Origin: Candidatus Zixiibacteriota bacterium
GTDB lineage: Bacteria > Zixibacteria > MSB-5A5 > JAABVY01
DNA length: 64,000 nucleotides
Direction: 5' to 3'
Assembly (NCBI GenBank): GCA_011056555.1
Contig: DSEQ01000040.1
Location: 97,075-161,074 of the forward strand
Shown: piece by piece, positions 1 to 9,208 of the stretch
Numbering within the stretch: position 1 is the first letter of the stretch
Layout of the letters: each line of letters starts with the position of its first letter
Position numbers and translations under genes: made by a program
Notes under the pieces: generated by a model
Told to the model about the DNA's origin: nothing
The model's input: the letters and a program-made list of their open reading frames with translations, nothing else
Database searches by the model: none

Positions 1-148
1 CCACCCGGCCGATAATAATAGTATATCCGGAGTCCTGATAGTGACGGCCCGAAGATTGAGTCATTTCCTGATATCTTTCGGGATATCCTTCCATATCTTA
101 TTTTGCCATGCAACTTAATCGGGCCTGGCTGTATTAACTTAAATGGAA

Positions 149-177
149 TTGACAAACATCCGATAAGGGTTTAAATT
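149..177 (+). promoter_or_regulatory. Promoter of tRNA-Ser
   Basis: TTGACA at 149-154, a 17-bp spacer and TAAATT at 172-177 form a good sigma-70 type promoter. The predicted start near 184 lies about 12 bases before the tRNA. The 148 bases before it hold no recognisable gene. Confidence 0.65.
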
Positions 178-196
178 ATCGGACTGCGACTACGCC

Positions 197-281
197 GGAG
201 GAGTGGCTGAGTGGTCGAAAGCGGCGGTCTTGAAAACCGTTGTACCGCAAGGTACCGTGGGTTCGAATCCTACCTCCTCCG
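197..281 (+). tRNA. tRNA-Ser (anticodon UGA)
   Basis: The acceptor arms GGAGGAG (197-203) and CTCCTCC (274-280) pair fully, with discriminator G at 281. The anticodon loop CTTGAAA (229-235) carries TGA at 231-233 inside the stem GCGGT/ACCGT. A long variable arm (GTACCGCAAGGTAC) follows, then the T loop TTCGAAT with a five-pair stem. The long variable arm and the UGA anticodon make this a class II serine tRNA. CCA is not encoded. The gene has its own promoter upstream. Confidence 0.97.
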
Positions 282-293
282 CTTAATTGGTAT

Positions 294-343
294 ATTCCGG
301 GCACATCCTTTACAGTTCATTCCGGGCAGATGGTTTACACTTT
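294..343. repeat. Two 25-bp imperfect direct repeats after the tRNA
   Basis: Two adjacent copies start ATTCCGGGCA at 294 and 319 and share TTTACA further on, with a 25-bp period. The block starts 13 bases after the 3' end of tRNA-Ser. It could be a relic of a mobile-element end, because the sequence type resembles ends of some transposons, but no transposase is nearby. Confidence 0.4.
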
Positions 344-409
344 TTATATACATATTTTATATTACCTTGTCGAGTTTTCTGCACCACCAGGTCATTCTGA
401 GTAATGAGT

Positions 410-1654
410 TCAAAAAGCCAGCTGGAGCTGTGATCTGATCAGGTAGTCAGTCCGGTCTTCGTCCCGCCTCTCGTACCTGGTGAACCCGAAATCATTCTGC
501 AATTTGAGATTATGCTGATCCAGATAAATATTAAAACCGAAAGTTCCCTCATGTTCCGCCAGCAACATCCCGGCATCTATATACTGCGAAATAATTGCAT
601 CATCTTCGGTCTCCGCGATAATTGACTGCGCCCTGTTAAACGCCTCATCCGCAATCGCATCCTCGATTTTTACGTGGGCATAGCGCAATGAGAACTCAAC
701 ACGGCCTGTTGTTCTGTAAGCCGACTGAATCAGCAGACCTGAAAAAGCCAGACGGCTGCGGAGCGATTCACCGATTCCACTGAATCCAAGGTAACCCGCT
801 CCCATCACGGAAAACCCCTCATATTTGACCAGAAATTCCTGGGCGGCCCGGAGAGCGAGGTCATGATATTCAGTCGGATCAATATCCCAGGCAATGCTGG
901 AGGCAATGCTGTAACGGAGGCCGCCGCCCCCGGCATCAGAATCGGAACGGACATTGATAGAATTAGCATTATAGGCGAAATGAAAAACCAGTTCCGGATG
1001 AAATTCTGACCTCGGGCTGGATGCGGACAGGTCCGACCTGTTTATTACCTTCTCACCAAACAGCGAGGCCAGCCCGGAAGTATGAGAGGCCCGGGCATTG
1101 ACACCATTAAAAATACCGGCCACATAAGCCAGCCTCGGCGGCTTTTCATATCCATTATGCACTGCAATCCCCATCTGCCGCTCCGCTCCGAAATATTTTG
1201 TCACAATTGCCCAATCCACAAGTGTGAGCCGCTGGAATGATTGAATTCTGTATCTTGTGAATGGAATCTTGTACTGCCCGATCCTGAATGCAAAAAAAGA
1301 AAGAAGCTCGGAATCAAAATACAGATCCATCAGTTCAACCGCCCCGGGCGCAGCGCTCAGATGTAACTTGAATGATGTTTTATAATCAGGAACGGTGACC
1401 ATGAGGGTCGGTCGTACTCTGCGCACCTTCATATAAACGGAGTTTTCCTTCCCGCTATCATCCCCCCTGTCCCGGCTTTCCCAGAGCGTCTGAAATTGAC
1501 CGGCGAGCTGAAACCGGAGAATAGCGCTGCTATCAGAATCGGCAATCTCGAACGGCCCGATCGCTGAAGCAGGCGAGTGGATAATACACAAAATCAAAAC
1601 AATTACGGCAATCAATTTTGCGCCTGAACGCCGCAGCTGACTGTTCCCGGCCAT
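410..1654 (-). CDS. Phosphate-selective porin O/P-like outer-membrane protein
   Basis: This is a 414-residue predicted outer-membrane beta-barrel. An N-terminal hydrophobic stretch (about residues 14-31, ending SPASA) looks like a Sec signal peptide. The mature part begins with strands typical of the OprO/OprP family. The segment FRIGQYKIPFTRYRI (around residue 122), followed by a stretch ending in ERQMGIAV, is a family hallmark (G-Q-K-P-F, then R-x-x-G). The protein ends in phenylalanine (LQLAF), as outer-membrane barrels usually do. The family forms trimeric anion or small-solute pores, but the substrate cannot be read from sequence. It sits alone, 35 bases after the next minus-strand gene. 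Confidence 0.7.
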   Translation of the reverse strand: MAGNSQLRRSGAKLIAVIVLILCIIHSPASAIGPFEIADSDSSAILRFQLAGQFQTLWESRDRGDDSGKENSVYMKVRRVRPTLMVTVPDYKTSFKLHLSAAPGAVELMDLYFDSELLSFFAFRIGQYKIPFTRYRIQSFQRLTLVDWAIVTKYFGAERQMGIAVHNGYEKPPRLAYVAGIFNGVNARASHTSGLASLFGEKVINRSDLSASSPRSEFHPELVFHFAYNANSINVRSDSDAGGGGLRYSIASSIAWDIDPTEYHDLALRAAQEFLVKYEGFSVMGAGYLGFSGIGESLRSRLAFSGLLIQSAYRTTGRVEFSLRYAHVKIEDAIADEAFNRAQSIIAETEDDAIISQYIDAGMLLAEHEGTFGFNIYLDQHNLKLQNDFGFTRYERRDEDRTDYLIRSQLQLAF

Positions 1655-1689
1655 AAGCGCCCTCCCCTCTGAAGAAGTCTTTTCCTATC

Positions 1690-2934
1690 TTAATCCTCTT
1701 TGACTTTCAAGAGATGCTCGACACCATCATCCTCGAGAGATTTTGAGCCAAGCTGCACAGCCACATCGTAGGCGGTTTCTTCAACCTGGCCCATCGATAA
1801 TACCGCAAGAAATGCTCCGGCCAGAACTCCCTTGTAACCGGTAGAATCGACAGAATCGCTATCAAAACCTTTTGCATCAAGCTGCAATTCACCATCAATC
1901 CACAGTTCAGTACTTGCATCCGATTTGATGACCACTATCACTTTATCCTCAATTTCAAGATCATCCATTTCTTCCATTAACTTGAACCCATCTTCGCTGG
2001 TGAAAATAAAGTCACAATGCTGCAAAATTTCTGCGAGGATATATATGTGCTCCTTAGAGAAACTGTCGGAGATTTGAATTGATAAGAGACCTTCGAAATT
2101 ACCGCCTTTTTTAACATCCTTTAACCATTGGAGTTGCTTATCGGGCGGGGCTTCCGATATATGCAAATATTTGGCATTGTGATATTCGGAGGGGATATCA
2201 GTAATTGAAAAGCTATCCTCATCATCCGATAAATTTATACCATCGACAAAAACACTCAAATTATTGAGCGCTTTGTAAAGCTCATCATGATCTTTTTTAA
2301 TGGAAGTTATTATTGCAGTTCTATCGGAAAGACTTGAGGCGCCAACCCCGGTATAGTATGCCGGCCCGCCAAGCAAATTCTTTTTCTCACTGCTGCCGGA
2401 ATCGCTAACATCATATCCGGCATGACCCAAAATAAGCAGATCCGGATGGGTTGGGCCCTCTTCCGTTACCGGTTCTATATTCAGGATCAGGAATCTGGAG
2501 GTCTGGTTTGGAAGCTCGATATCGACTACCTGGCCTTTTTTCTTTCCGATCAGGCCTTGCCCCAGGGGCGAGGTGAATGTCACGATCGAGGGATATATTT
2601 CCAGCTCGAATTCGACCGGACCGGCCACAACATAGGAAACGACCTTATGTCTATTCATATCGAACAGTTTTACCCTGGTCCCGAATGAAACCACTTCGGT
2701 ATTGATATCTTTCTCCTCGATGAGCCTTGCTTTAAGGTACGTCTCCAGATTATTCAATGTGCTGAACAATTCCGATTGCTTCTCTTTAGCGGCGTCATAT
2801 TCGGCATTCTCCGAAAGGTCGCCCAATTCCGCGGCCCGGCCGATCTCCTTTGAATTCAGACGTATATCCTTTTTGATCTTTTCTATCCGTTTTACCAGCG
2901 TATCGTAAGCGTCTTTAAGAATAACAGTTCGCAT
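1690..2934 (-). CDS. GreA/GreB elongation factor fused to a degenerate PfkB-like domain
   Basis: Residues 1-156 are a complete GreA/GreB-type transcript cleavage factor. The N-terminal coiled coil carries GDLSENAEYDAAKE with tip acids D39 and E42, matching the residues that stimulate RNA polymerase backtrack cleavage. An FKBP-like domain follows, with SPLGQGLIGKKKGQ. Residues about 165-414 resemble a PfkB/ribokinase sugar kinase: ILGHAGYDV, then LGGPAYYTGVGASSL (near 188), CDFIFTSEDG, and DSTGYKGVLAGAF from residue 363. In active PfkB enzymes this last motif is D-T-G-A-G-D; here the catalytic Asp position is G369, so kinase activity is doubtful. Normal GreA is about 158 residues, so the fusion is real extra sequence in one continuous frame. 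What the second domain binds is unknown. Confidence 0.8.
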   Translation of the reverse strand: MRTVILKDAYDTLVKRIEKIKKDIRLNSKEIGRAAELGDLSENAEYDAAKEKQSELFSTLNNLETYLKARLIEEKDINTEVVSFGTRVKLFDMNRHKVVSYVVAGPVEFELEIYPSIVTFTSPLGQGLIGKKKGQVVDIELPNQTSRFLILNIEPVTEEGPTHPDLLILGHAGYDVSDSGSSEKKNLLGGPAYYTGVGASSLSDRTAIITSIKKDHDELYKALNNLSVFVDGINLSDDEDSFSITDIPSEYHNAKYLHISEAPPDKQLQWLKDVKKGGNFEGLLSIQISDSFSKEHIYILAEILQHCDFIFTSEDGFKLMEEMDDLEIEDKVIVVIKSDASTELWIDGELQLDAKGFDSDSVDSTGYKGVLAGAFLAVLSMGQVEETAYDVAVQLGSKSLEDDGVEHLLKVKED

Positions 2935-3131
2935 AAAGTCTCTTCCTTATCTTATTCCAACATTGGGAATCTATAATATTCAATGTCTTGCTGACAAAAT
3001 TAAGCTATTCAGGCAACGCCTTTCAAAAGCGCATAAATATAATAAAAAATCCGGAAAACGCATCCCTGATATGAAGGAAATTTGGAGAAAAATGTTCCTT
3101 AATTATATTGGGTTTTGATGATTTTTAAAAT

Positions 3132-5828
3132 CTATTTATTTTTCAGTTCTTTGTACCAATTGAGTGTAACTTCGATTTCGTTCTTTCGTGTCCCAGTTTG
3201 ATTGCCTGGAGTTACGAATAAAAATTTCCGGGCATCGTTGGACACATCATAACCCCACGCACTCAAGGGATCAAGTGAATTGTATAATCGTCTACGAGTG
3301 AACAGCTTTTTGGGAGATCCCAGTATTAGTCCATTCACTGTATTAACCTGCACGGTCATGAAATCGTAACCTTTACAGAAGAAGATCTCATCACCGAGAG
3401 GGCTCCATCGCACAGCCGCACCATATACCGGTATTCTATATTTGCGATTGGGATATTCGACATCTCTTATATAGAGCCCATGATCAGTGTCCGAGTCTAC
3501 CGCTGTTACGAAATAACGGCCATCAGGAGAAAAAGTATATACGGCACCTTCGTCGGATAACAACCTCTGAACTCGACTTGTGTCGTCAATATCAATCGAC
3601 ATCAGTGCGTTTTCTCGATTTTGAGCCCATGGGCAATCAAAAAATAGCAGCTCCCCCGCTTCCTTCCGCCAATAGGGAAATGCAGCTACACCTGTATCAG
3701 AGCTGTGCAATTGAACCACCCAACCGGACTTTACATCACTCTGAGTTAGTATTCCGCCCTGCGATCTGGGATTTGAAAAATCAAAATTAGCGTAGGTAAT
3801 CACACGATTATCTGACGACCAGGTCGGAAAATAAAAATCCCCATCACCGTAAGTCAACTTCCAAGTCTTATCCTGCCTCAGATCATCGATCCATATTTTC
3901 AGATGAGCATCGGGTAGTTCAAGTATTGTGGAAGCGATATATGCGTTATCCGGGGATAATTGAATATCACAATACTCTGCAGGCTCACCGACAGTGTCCA
4001 GCACAGTTCCTGCACGATCGACCCAAACAAGATGTCTGATATTATCGCCCCTGGTGCCTGTCTGCATTGCCATCACACCATTAGAGGAGGCACTGGCATT
4101 AATTCCATGGTCTGAGTTGCGGGCAAAACTAATGGAATCACTGATCGGAATTGGCTCTCCCTCCAACTCGAGGGATCCTTTATTGAAAGGTTGGGCAACC
4201 AGAAAACCGCTTTTCATATAAATTATATAGCCTGGATCACAGTAAACAGCCCGCGATTCAGTTTCGCCTATGACTCTGGAGGCCTTATCATTTATATTTC
4301 CAACTTTCAGCAAGAAATTTGATTCAGGGCTATCATTCCATGAGGTAAAAACAAAATGTTCTCCGTCGGGAAGAAAACATGGCCAGCCATGATTCGATTC
4401 ACCATTCGCTGTATCGAGCACTGTCGCCGCTTTTGATTCTCCTCCTGAGGCCGAGACCCGGCCAATTAACTGGCCATCATTACCAAAATCGTCAAAAAGA
4501 ATGATGTCTTTTTTACCCCAGCATCCATCAGCTCCTTCGGATTTGCAGATAACCTGGGGCTGGCCTCCAGCAGCCGGGATTTTTTTCAATACCCTAACTT
4601 CGCTCCTCCTATCAAAATATGCGAGATACTTGCTGTCCGGTGACCAGAAAGGACGATATGCGTTCTCCGTACCGGAGAGTGGATAGGCCTTCAATCCGTT
4701 TAACGGCCTGATCCATATTTGGGAATTTCCGAGCGAATCGAAGCTAAGGAATGCCAGAAGCCTGCCGTCGGGAGAAATCAGGGGCCAGTCTATTCTATCA
4801 ACATTTTCTGGAGCATCAAGAGTGAAACGCACCGGATAATCCTCCTTTTTTTCCCGGAAAAAATACGATGATGCGAATACCATCGCAATCACAGCAAAAG
4901 CCGCAGCCATTATCCAGGAAATCCGCAACTGGATTCGTCGCCGTGAAGCCACCGGCCTCGGAATTCCGGCTTGCGAGCCGGCCGAGGCAATCCATTCCAG
5001 CTCATCCTTTAGATCCTTAGCCGATTGCCATCTATCATCTGGATTTTTCTTCAGACACTTCTTAATAAGTCGATCAAGCGCTGGCGGAGAGGTTGGCTGC
5101 AGTTCTGAGATTGCCCTCGGTTCCTCTTTCATGATCGAACCGATTATACTGGCCCTGCTCTCACCGGCAAAAGCTCTCTCACCGGTCACCATCTCGTACA
5201 TTGTCGCGCCAAATGCGAATATATCGCTGCGGGCATCCGCTTCATTTCCCTCCAGCTGCTCAGGAGACATGTACTGCAGGGTCCCCACTATGGCCCCGGC
5301 TCCGGTGACAGGCGTGGTGTGCGACTCCTCAGTCATACCGGTTACAGCCTCAGCATGCACTTTAGCCAGACCGAAATCCAGGAGCTTGGCGCCTTCCTTC
5401 GTTAGTACAATGTTGCCTGGCTTGAGATCGCGATGTACCAGGCCCTTGCGATGGGCGGCATCCAGAGCGGCCGCTATCTGCGCTCCTATCCGTAAGGATT
5501 CCGAGGTCTCTATCTTTCCTTTTTTCAGACGTTCCTGGAGAGTCTCGCCCTCAAGGAACTCCATTACGATATAATTTATTCCTCCTTCATAACCGACATC
5601 ATGAAGTACACAAATACTTGGATGATTCAGGCTTGATATTATTTTGGCCTCGCGTTCGAAGCGTGAGCGGGCTTCGGTGCTCAGGGCGGCATGCGAGGGC
5701 AAGACTTTGATTGCCACTGTCCGGTCCAAACGGGTATCACGTGCTTTGTATACTTCGCCCATGCCGCCCGCACCGGCTATTCCTTCGATTTCATACGGTC
5801 CGAACCTCTGGCCCTTGGCCAAACTCAT
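3132..5828 (-). CDS. Membrane Ser/Thr protein kinase with WD40-like beta-propeller tail
   Basis: This 898-residue protein has an N-terminal Hanks-type kinase domain. It shows the glycine loop GAGGMGEVY (19-27), ATP-anchoring K41 in VAIKVL, the catalytic loop HRDLKPGN and the DFGLAK magnesium loop, so it should be active. One transmembrane helix follows near residues 300-325 (WIMAAAFAVIAMVFASSYFF). The remaining roughly 570 residues hold repeats of the PD40/TolB type (SPDGRLLAFLS, SPDSKYLAYFD, SPDGRYFVTAV), a predicted extracytoplasmic propeller. The layout suggests a sensor kinase that reads an envelope signal. Such architectures are common in Acidobacteria-like and FCB-related bacteria. No linked substrate gene is visible. 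Confidence 0.88.
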   Translation of the reverse strand: MSLAKGQRFGPYEIEGIAGAGGMGEVYKARDTRLDRTVAIKVLPSHAALSTEARSRFEREAKIISSLNHPSICVLHDVGYEGGINYIVMEFLEGETLQERLKKGKIETSESLRIGAQIAAALDAAHRKGLVHRDLKPGNIVLTKEGAKLLDFGLAKVHAEAVTGMTEESHTTPVTGAGAIVGTLQYMSPEQLEGNEADARSDIFAFGATMYEMVTGERAFAGESRASIIGSIMKEEPRAISELQPTSPPALDRLIKKCLKKNPDDRWQSAKDLKDELEWIASAGSQAGIPRPVASRRRIQLRISWIMAAAFAVIAMVFASSYFFREKKEDYPVRFTLDAPENVDRIDWPLISPDGRLLAFLSFDSLGNSQIWIRPLNGLKAYPLSGTENAYRPFWSPDSKYLAYFDRRSEVRVLKKIPAAGGQPQVICKSEGADGCWGKKDIILFDDFGNDGQLIGRVSASGGESKAATVLDTANGESNHGWPCFLPDGEHFVFTSWNDSPESNFLLKVGNINDKASRVIGETESRAVYCDPGYIIYMKSGFLVAQPFNKGSLELEGEPIPISDSISFARNSDHGINASASSNGVMAMQTGTRGDNIRHLVWVDRAGTVLDTVGEPAEYCDIQLSPDNAYIASTILELPDAHLKIWIDDLRQDKTWKLTYGDGDFYFPTWSSDNRVITYANFDFSNPRSQGGILTQSDVKSGWVVQLHSSDTGVAAFPYWRKEAGELLFFDCPWAQNRENALMSIDIDDTSRVQRLLSDEGAVYTFSPDGRYFVTAVDSDTDHGLYIRDVEYPNRKYRIPVYGAAVRWSPLGDEIFFCKGYDFMTVQVNTVNGLILGSPKKLFTRRRLYNSLDPLSAWGYDVSNDARKFLFVTPGNQTGTRKNEIEVTLNWYKELKNK

Positions 5829-6161
5829 GTATCCTCCTGCAAATCTTGAAGATAGAAATCAAGACTAAATGAAATATAAAACGTATCCCGAGGTGCTTAT
5901 CAACTGGATGTGACGCAAGAAAGATATGCAAACCGCGGCAATTTGCAAGATTAAACATGATTTAATAATTGACGATTTTATTATGTGAGTCAAGTACAGC
6001 GCTTTGTCCACAGGAATGCAGATTTTTTATAATTCTATGATTAAATAATTATAATTTTGCTATGTATTGAGAACCTGCCTACCATCACCCGGCAAAAAAT
6101 TTGCACTCTTATTTCCACGCCGAATAACTGAAGGCTTTTTCAGCAACAGTCAGATGCAAGC

Positions 6162-6226
6162 GGGCCAATCGGTTGGATATGCGTGCCCCGAAATTTCAGC
6201 CGACAGCCGGTTGGCCCAGCCTTTTT
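6162..6226 (+). terminator. Hairpin with T run upstream of the transsulfuration operon
   Basis: GGGCCAA (6162-6168) pairs with TTGGCCC (6211-6217). An inner pair, TCGG (6169-6172) with CCGA (6200-6203), lies inside, and CTTTTT follows at 6221. It could be an attenuator or leader structure 160 bases before the cystathionine beta-synthase start. It matches no riboswitch I recognise. The rest of the gap 5829-6384 is AT-rich without genes. Confidence 0.3.
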
Positions 6227-6384
6227 AAAAAACATCGCCAAAATAGAGCTTTTATGCATATTTTTGCATTTTTTACGGCACTTCAGGAAACCAAATGCGT
6301 TATAAGTGCATATGAGATAGGAATAGTCCTGATTAGAAAGAAAATTGCACTCAGAAATGAAACCGGAAGTTGTGAGGTAATCAG

Positions 6385-7374
6385 ATGAAAATCAGCGAGG
6401 ACCCCCTGAAAATGATCGGCCAGACCCCCCTGGTGCGGCTGAAATCGATGCTCAACGGCTCGGGCGTCAATATTCTGGCCAAACTGGAATATTACAATGC
6501 TACCGGTTCGGTTAAGGATCGTATGGCCGCCTATATTATCGAGGATGCCGAGAAGCGCGGGCTTTTGAAGCCGGGCGGTACAATCGTAGAAAACTCCTCC
6601 GGCAACACCGGCTCCGCCCTGGCAATGATCGCCGCGGTCAAGGGCTACCGGTGCATCATCACAATTCCGGATAAGATGAGCGATGAGAAGATTAACCTGA
6701 TGCGTGCCTATGGAGCAGAGGTTATCGTTACCCCCACAGATGTCCCGGCCGAATCGCCGGAGAGCTATTACAGCGTGGCGCGAAGAATCGCAGGGGAAAT
6801 ACCCGAATCATTCTATCCCGACCAGTACAACAATCCCAAAAACATAGAAGCGCACTACAAAACCACAGGTCCCGAAATCTGGGAGCAGACCGATGGTAAT
6901 ATCGATTATTTTGTGGCCGGAATCGGCACCGGCGGGACACTCAGCGGCGCCGCCAAATTCCTGAAAGAAAAAAATCCCGATATAAAAATCATCGCCGTCG
7001 ATCCTGAGGGATCGGTATTCTACAATTTCTTCAAAACCGGCGATATCGGCCAGCCGCATGTTTATAAGGTTGAAGGAATCGGCGAAGATTACCTCGTGAA
7101 AGCTGTTGACTTCAGCTTAATCGATGATATTATAAGAGTCACTGATAAAGACTCTTTTATAACCGCACGGAAGCTGGCTCGCGAAGAAGGATTGTTTGCC
7201 GGCGGATCATCGGGAAGCGCGGTCTGGGCCGCCCTGAAAGTGGCCGAGGAAATGGCCAAGCCCGGGCAGAATATCGTTACCATTCTGCCGGATCATGGCT
7301 CCCGCTACCTGAGCAAAATCTATAACGACAACTGGATGCGTGAGCATGGCTTCCTGAATGGAGACCGGCGATGA
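6385..7374 (+). CDS. Cystathionine beta-synthase / cysteine synthase family, PLP enzyme
   Basis: This 329-residue PLP-dependent fold-type II enzyme has the lysine motif GSVKDRMA (residues 42-49, Schiff-base lysine), the substrate loop ENSSGNTGSALA, and the phosphate loop GIGTGGTLSG. The C-terminal segment DHGSRYLSKIYNDNWM is typical of cystathionine beta-synthases rather than plain O-acetylserine sulfhydrylases. No C-terminal CBS regulatory pair is present, as in bacterial forms. Its stop overlaps the start of the next gene by four bases (ATGA), so the two are translationally coupled. Together they form a reverse transsulfuration pair, homocysteine plus serine to cystathionine and then to cysteine. 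The ATG at 6385 has GAGG about 10 bases upstream. An O-acetylserine substrate cannot be excluded. Confidence 0.88.
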   Translation: MKISEDPLKMIGQTPLVRLKSMLNGSGVNILAKLEYYNATGSVKDRMAAYIIEDAEKRGLLKPGGTIVENSSGNTGSALAMIAAVKGYRCIITIPDKMSDEKINLMRAYGAEVIVTPTDVPAESPESYYSVARRIAGEIPESFYPDQYNNPKNIEAHYKTTGPEIWEQTDGNIDYFVAGIGTGGTLSGAAKFLKEKNPDIKIIAVDPEGSVFYNFFKTGDIGQPHVYKVEGIGEDYLVKAVDFSLIDDIIRVTDKDSFITARKLAREEGLFAGGSSGSAVWAALKVAEEMAKPGQNIVTILPDHGSRYLSKIYNDNWMREHGFLNGDRR

Positions 7375-8531
7375 AATTTGAAACCAAAGCGCTGCATGTG
7401 GGCGAAGAACCGAACATTTCCGACGGGGGCAGCGGGGATGTTGTTTCTCCGATACACCTGACATCGACATTCGCACGAGACAAAATCGACCAGCCGACTA
7501 AAGGATATGAGTACTCCCGTTCAGCAAATCCGACCCGTGACGCACTGGAAAAGCGCCTGGCGGCCCTGGAAAACGGCAAATACGGCATTGCATTCGCCTC
7601 CGGACTTGCAGCCACGGCAACCGTCATTCTGAGTCTTCTCCGCGCCGGGGATCACATGATCGCATTCGACGATCTCTACGGCGGCACTCGTCGGCTTTTC
7701 TCACAGCTGTTTAAAGAAAATTTCAATATCGATGTCAGCTACGTGGATGCTCGCAAGGTGGAGAATATCGCCGATGCGGTGAAAGGCAAAACCCGCCTGA
7801 TCTGGCTTGAAACACCCACCAATCCGCTCTTGAAAATGTGTGATATAAGGAGCATTGCATCGATCGCCTGGGACAAAAAGATTTTTCTTGCTGTGGACAA
7901 TACGTTTATGACCCCCTACTTCCAGCTTCCGCTCGACCTGGGAGCCGACCTGGTGGTACACAGCACTACCAAGTATCTAAATGGCCATTCCGATTCCGTG
8001 GGCGGGGCGGTGATTACTTCGGATGATCATATTCATGATAAAATCCGGTTCAACCAGAATGCCGCCGGGGCCATACTTTCACCCTTCGACAGCTATATGG
8101 TCTTGCGAGGTACCAAAACCCTCTCATTGCGCATGGAACGTCACCAGCAAAATGCCATGGCAATAGCAAAATATCTGGAGGGCCATGATAAGGTCGAGCA
8201 GGTATTCTATCCCGGACTGGAAAGCCATCCGCAGCACCAGATTGCCAAAAAACAGATGAGCGGCTTTGGGGGCATGGTTTCTTTCGAGCTCAAAGCGGAT
8301 CTGAATCAGGCCCGGGGATTTGTGGAAGGATTGAGGCTTTTCACATTGGCCGAATCGTTGGGATGTGTGGAGTCCCTGGTTGAATTGCCCGCGCTTATGA
8401 CCCACTCCTCGATACCACCGGAAGAACGCAAGAAGACCGGGATCAAAGATTCGTTGATACGAATCTCAGTGGGAATAGAGAATATCGATGATCTGCTGGA
8501 TGACCTGGAGCAAGCTTTAAACGCTATCTGA
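7371..8531 (+). CDS. Cystathionine gamma-lyase / gamma-synthase family
   Basis: This 386-residue Cys/Met-metabolism PLP enzyme has the start [15 protein letters not shown] followed by [10 protein letters not shown], the PLP-phosphate segment [13 protein letters not shown], and the lysine motif [16 protein letters not shown] (Schiff-base lysine in STTKY). It also shows the C-terminal [21 protein letters not shown] of the family. It overlaps the upstream cystathionine beta-synthase gene by four bases. That pairing favours cystathionine gamma-lyase, which releases cysteine, 2-oxobutyrate and ammonia, over the forward-direction synthase. Sequence alone does not settle the direction. No obvious terminator follows. 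Confidence 0.88.
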   Translation: MKFETKALHVGEEPNISDGGSGDVVSPIHLTSTFARDKIDQPTKGYEYSRSANPTRDALEKRLAALENGKYGIAFASGLAATATVILSLLRAGDHMIAFDDLYGGTRRLFSQLFKENFNIDVSYVDARKVENIADAVKGKTRLIWLETPTNPLLKMCDIRSIASIAWDKKIFLAVDNTFMTPYFQLPLDLGADLVVHSTTKYLNGHSDSVGGAVITSDDHIHDKIRFNQNAAGAILSPFDSYMVLRGTKTLSLRMERHQQNAMAIAKYLEGHDKVEQVFYPGLESHPQHQIAKKQMSGFGGMVSFELKADLNQARGFVEGLRLFTLAESLGCVESLVELPALMTHSSIPPEERKKTGIKDSLIRISVGIENIDDLLDDLEQALNAI

Positions 8532-8569
8532 TTGGATACACCGATTTTGGTCTTCTGTAGTTTGTAAAA

Positions 8570-9208
8570 TCAGCAATCCGGAACACCATCAAAATCAGAA
8601 TCGCAAGGTGCAGGACCGTCCAGGAAAATGAAATTTGAAATGTAGATTACATCTGAAATACTAATCTTGTTGTCGCAATTGACATCAGCGGATTCCAGAA
8701 ATCCAGGAATCTCTGTTCCCACGTACACGTAATTTATAACTGTTAAAACATCTGTGATATTTGTCGTTCCCTCGCCGGTTACATCCCCGCATAAATATAT
8801 ATTGCTCACGGTAACACTGACTACATTGGAGATCTGCGACCAATTATTCGCCGCGTCCGCGCTCTTAAGCGCGAAGTAGTATTCTGTGTTTACCTCAAGG
8901 CCGGTAACCGCAAAGGTCTCAGTCGTCCCGGACACCCCGGGAACCGGCTCGTTCTCCACTTGTATCGCGGAATTCCAGTTTACCTCTGTGAGAGAGTCCA
9001 GAGAATAGCGAATATCGTATTTGCTGGCGCGTCCCAAATTCCCATCATCCCCTGGCGCGGTCCACCTCAATCTCACAACCGCACTTTCATTGAAGGAGGA
9101 AGCGGTCAGGGTACTATCAAACTGTAACGGAAAGATAATGGATAAGATAAATGCGAGCACGCGAATTGCCCCGGATAATCTCCTCGAAAATGAACCGATG
9201 TTTTGCAT
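8570..9208 (-). CDS. Exported fibronectin type III protein with dockerin-like tail
   Basis: This 212-residue protein has a hydrophobic N-terminus (about residues 12-33), then one fibronectin type III domain (VRLRWTAPGDDGNLG to NVVSVTV, about 44-133). It ends in a dockerin-like module with two Asp-rich calcium-loop segments: GDVTGEGTTNITDVLTVINY, then DVNCDNKISISDVIYISNF. The C-terminus CDSDFDGVPDC is rich in Asp. Dockerins normally bind cohesins on scaffold proteins. In uncultured non-cellulosome bacteria such tails are common on secreted proteins and their partner is unknown. The protein is probably secreted or surface-bound. It is monocistronic on the minus strand, converging on the transsulfuration operon. 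Confidence 0.75.
   Translation of the reverse strand: MQNIGSFSRRLSGAIRVLAFILSIIFPLQFDSTLTASSFNESAVVRLRWTAPGDDGNLGRASKYDIRYSLDSLTEVNWNSAIQVENEPVPGVSGTTETFAVTGLEVNTEYYFALKSADAANNWSQISNVVSVTVSNIYLCGDVTGEGTTNITDVLTVINYVYVGTEIPGFLESADVNCDNKISISDVIYISNFIFLDGPAPCDSDFDGVPDC

Noticed and set aside
211-438. 75-codon frame starting inside tRNA-Ser
   Set aside because: It starts inside an RNA gene and overlaps a porin gene, with no ribosome site.
6173-6388. 71-codon frame before the cystathionine beta-synthase gene
   Set aside because: It overlaps the hairpin and the gene start, has no ribosome site and no family pattern.
8570-9208. Dockerin-like tail as evidence of a cellulosome
   Set aside because: No cohesin, scaffoldin or cellulase is seen. 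Such tails are frequent in non-cellulolytic candidate phyla.
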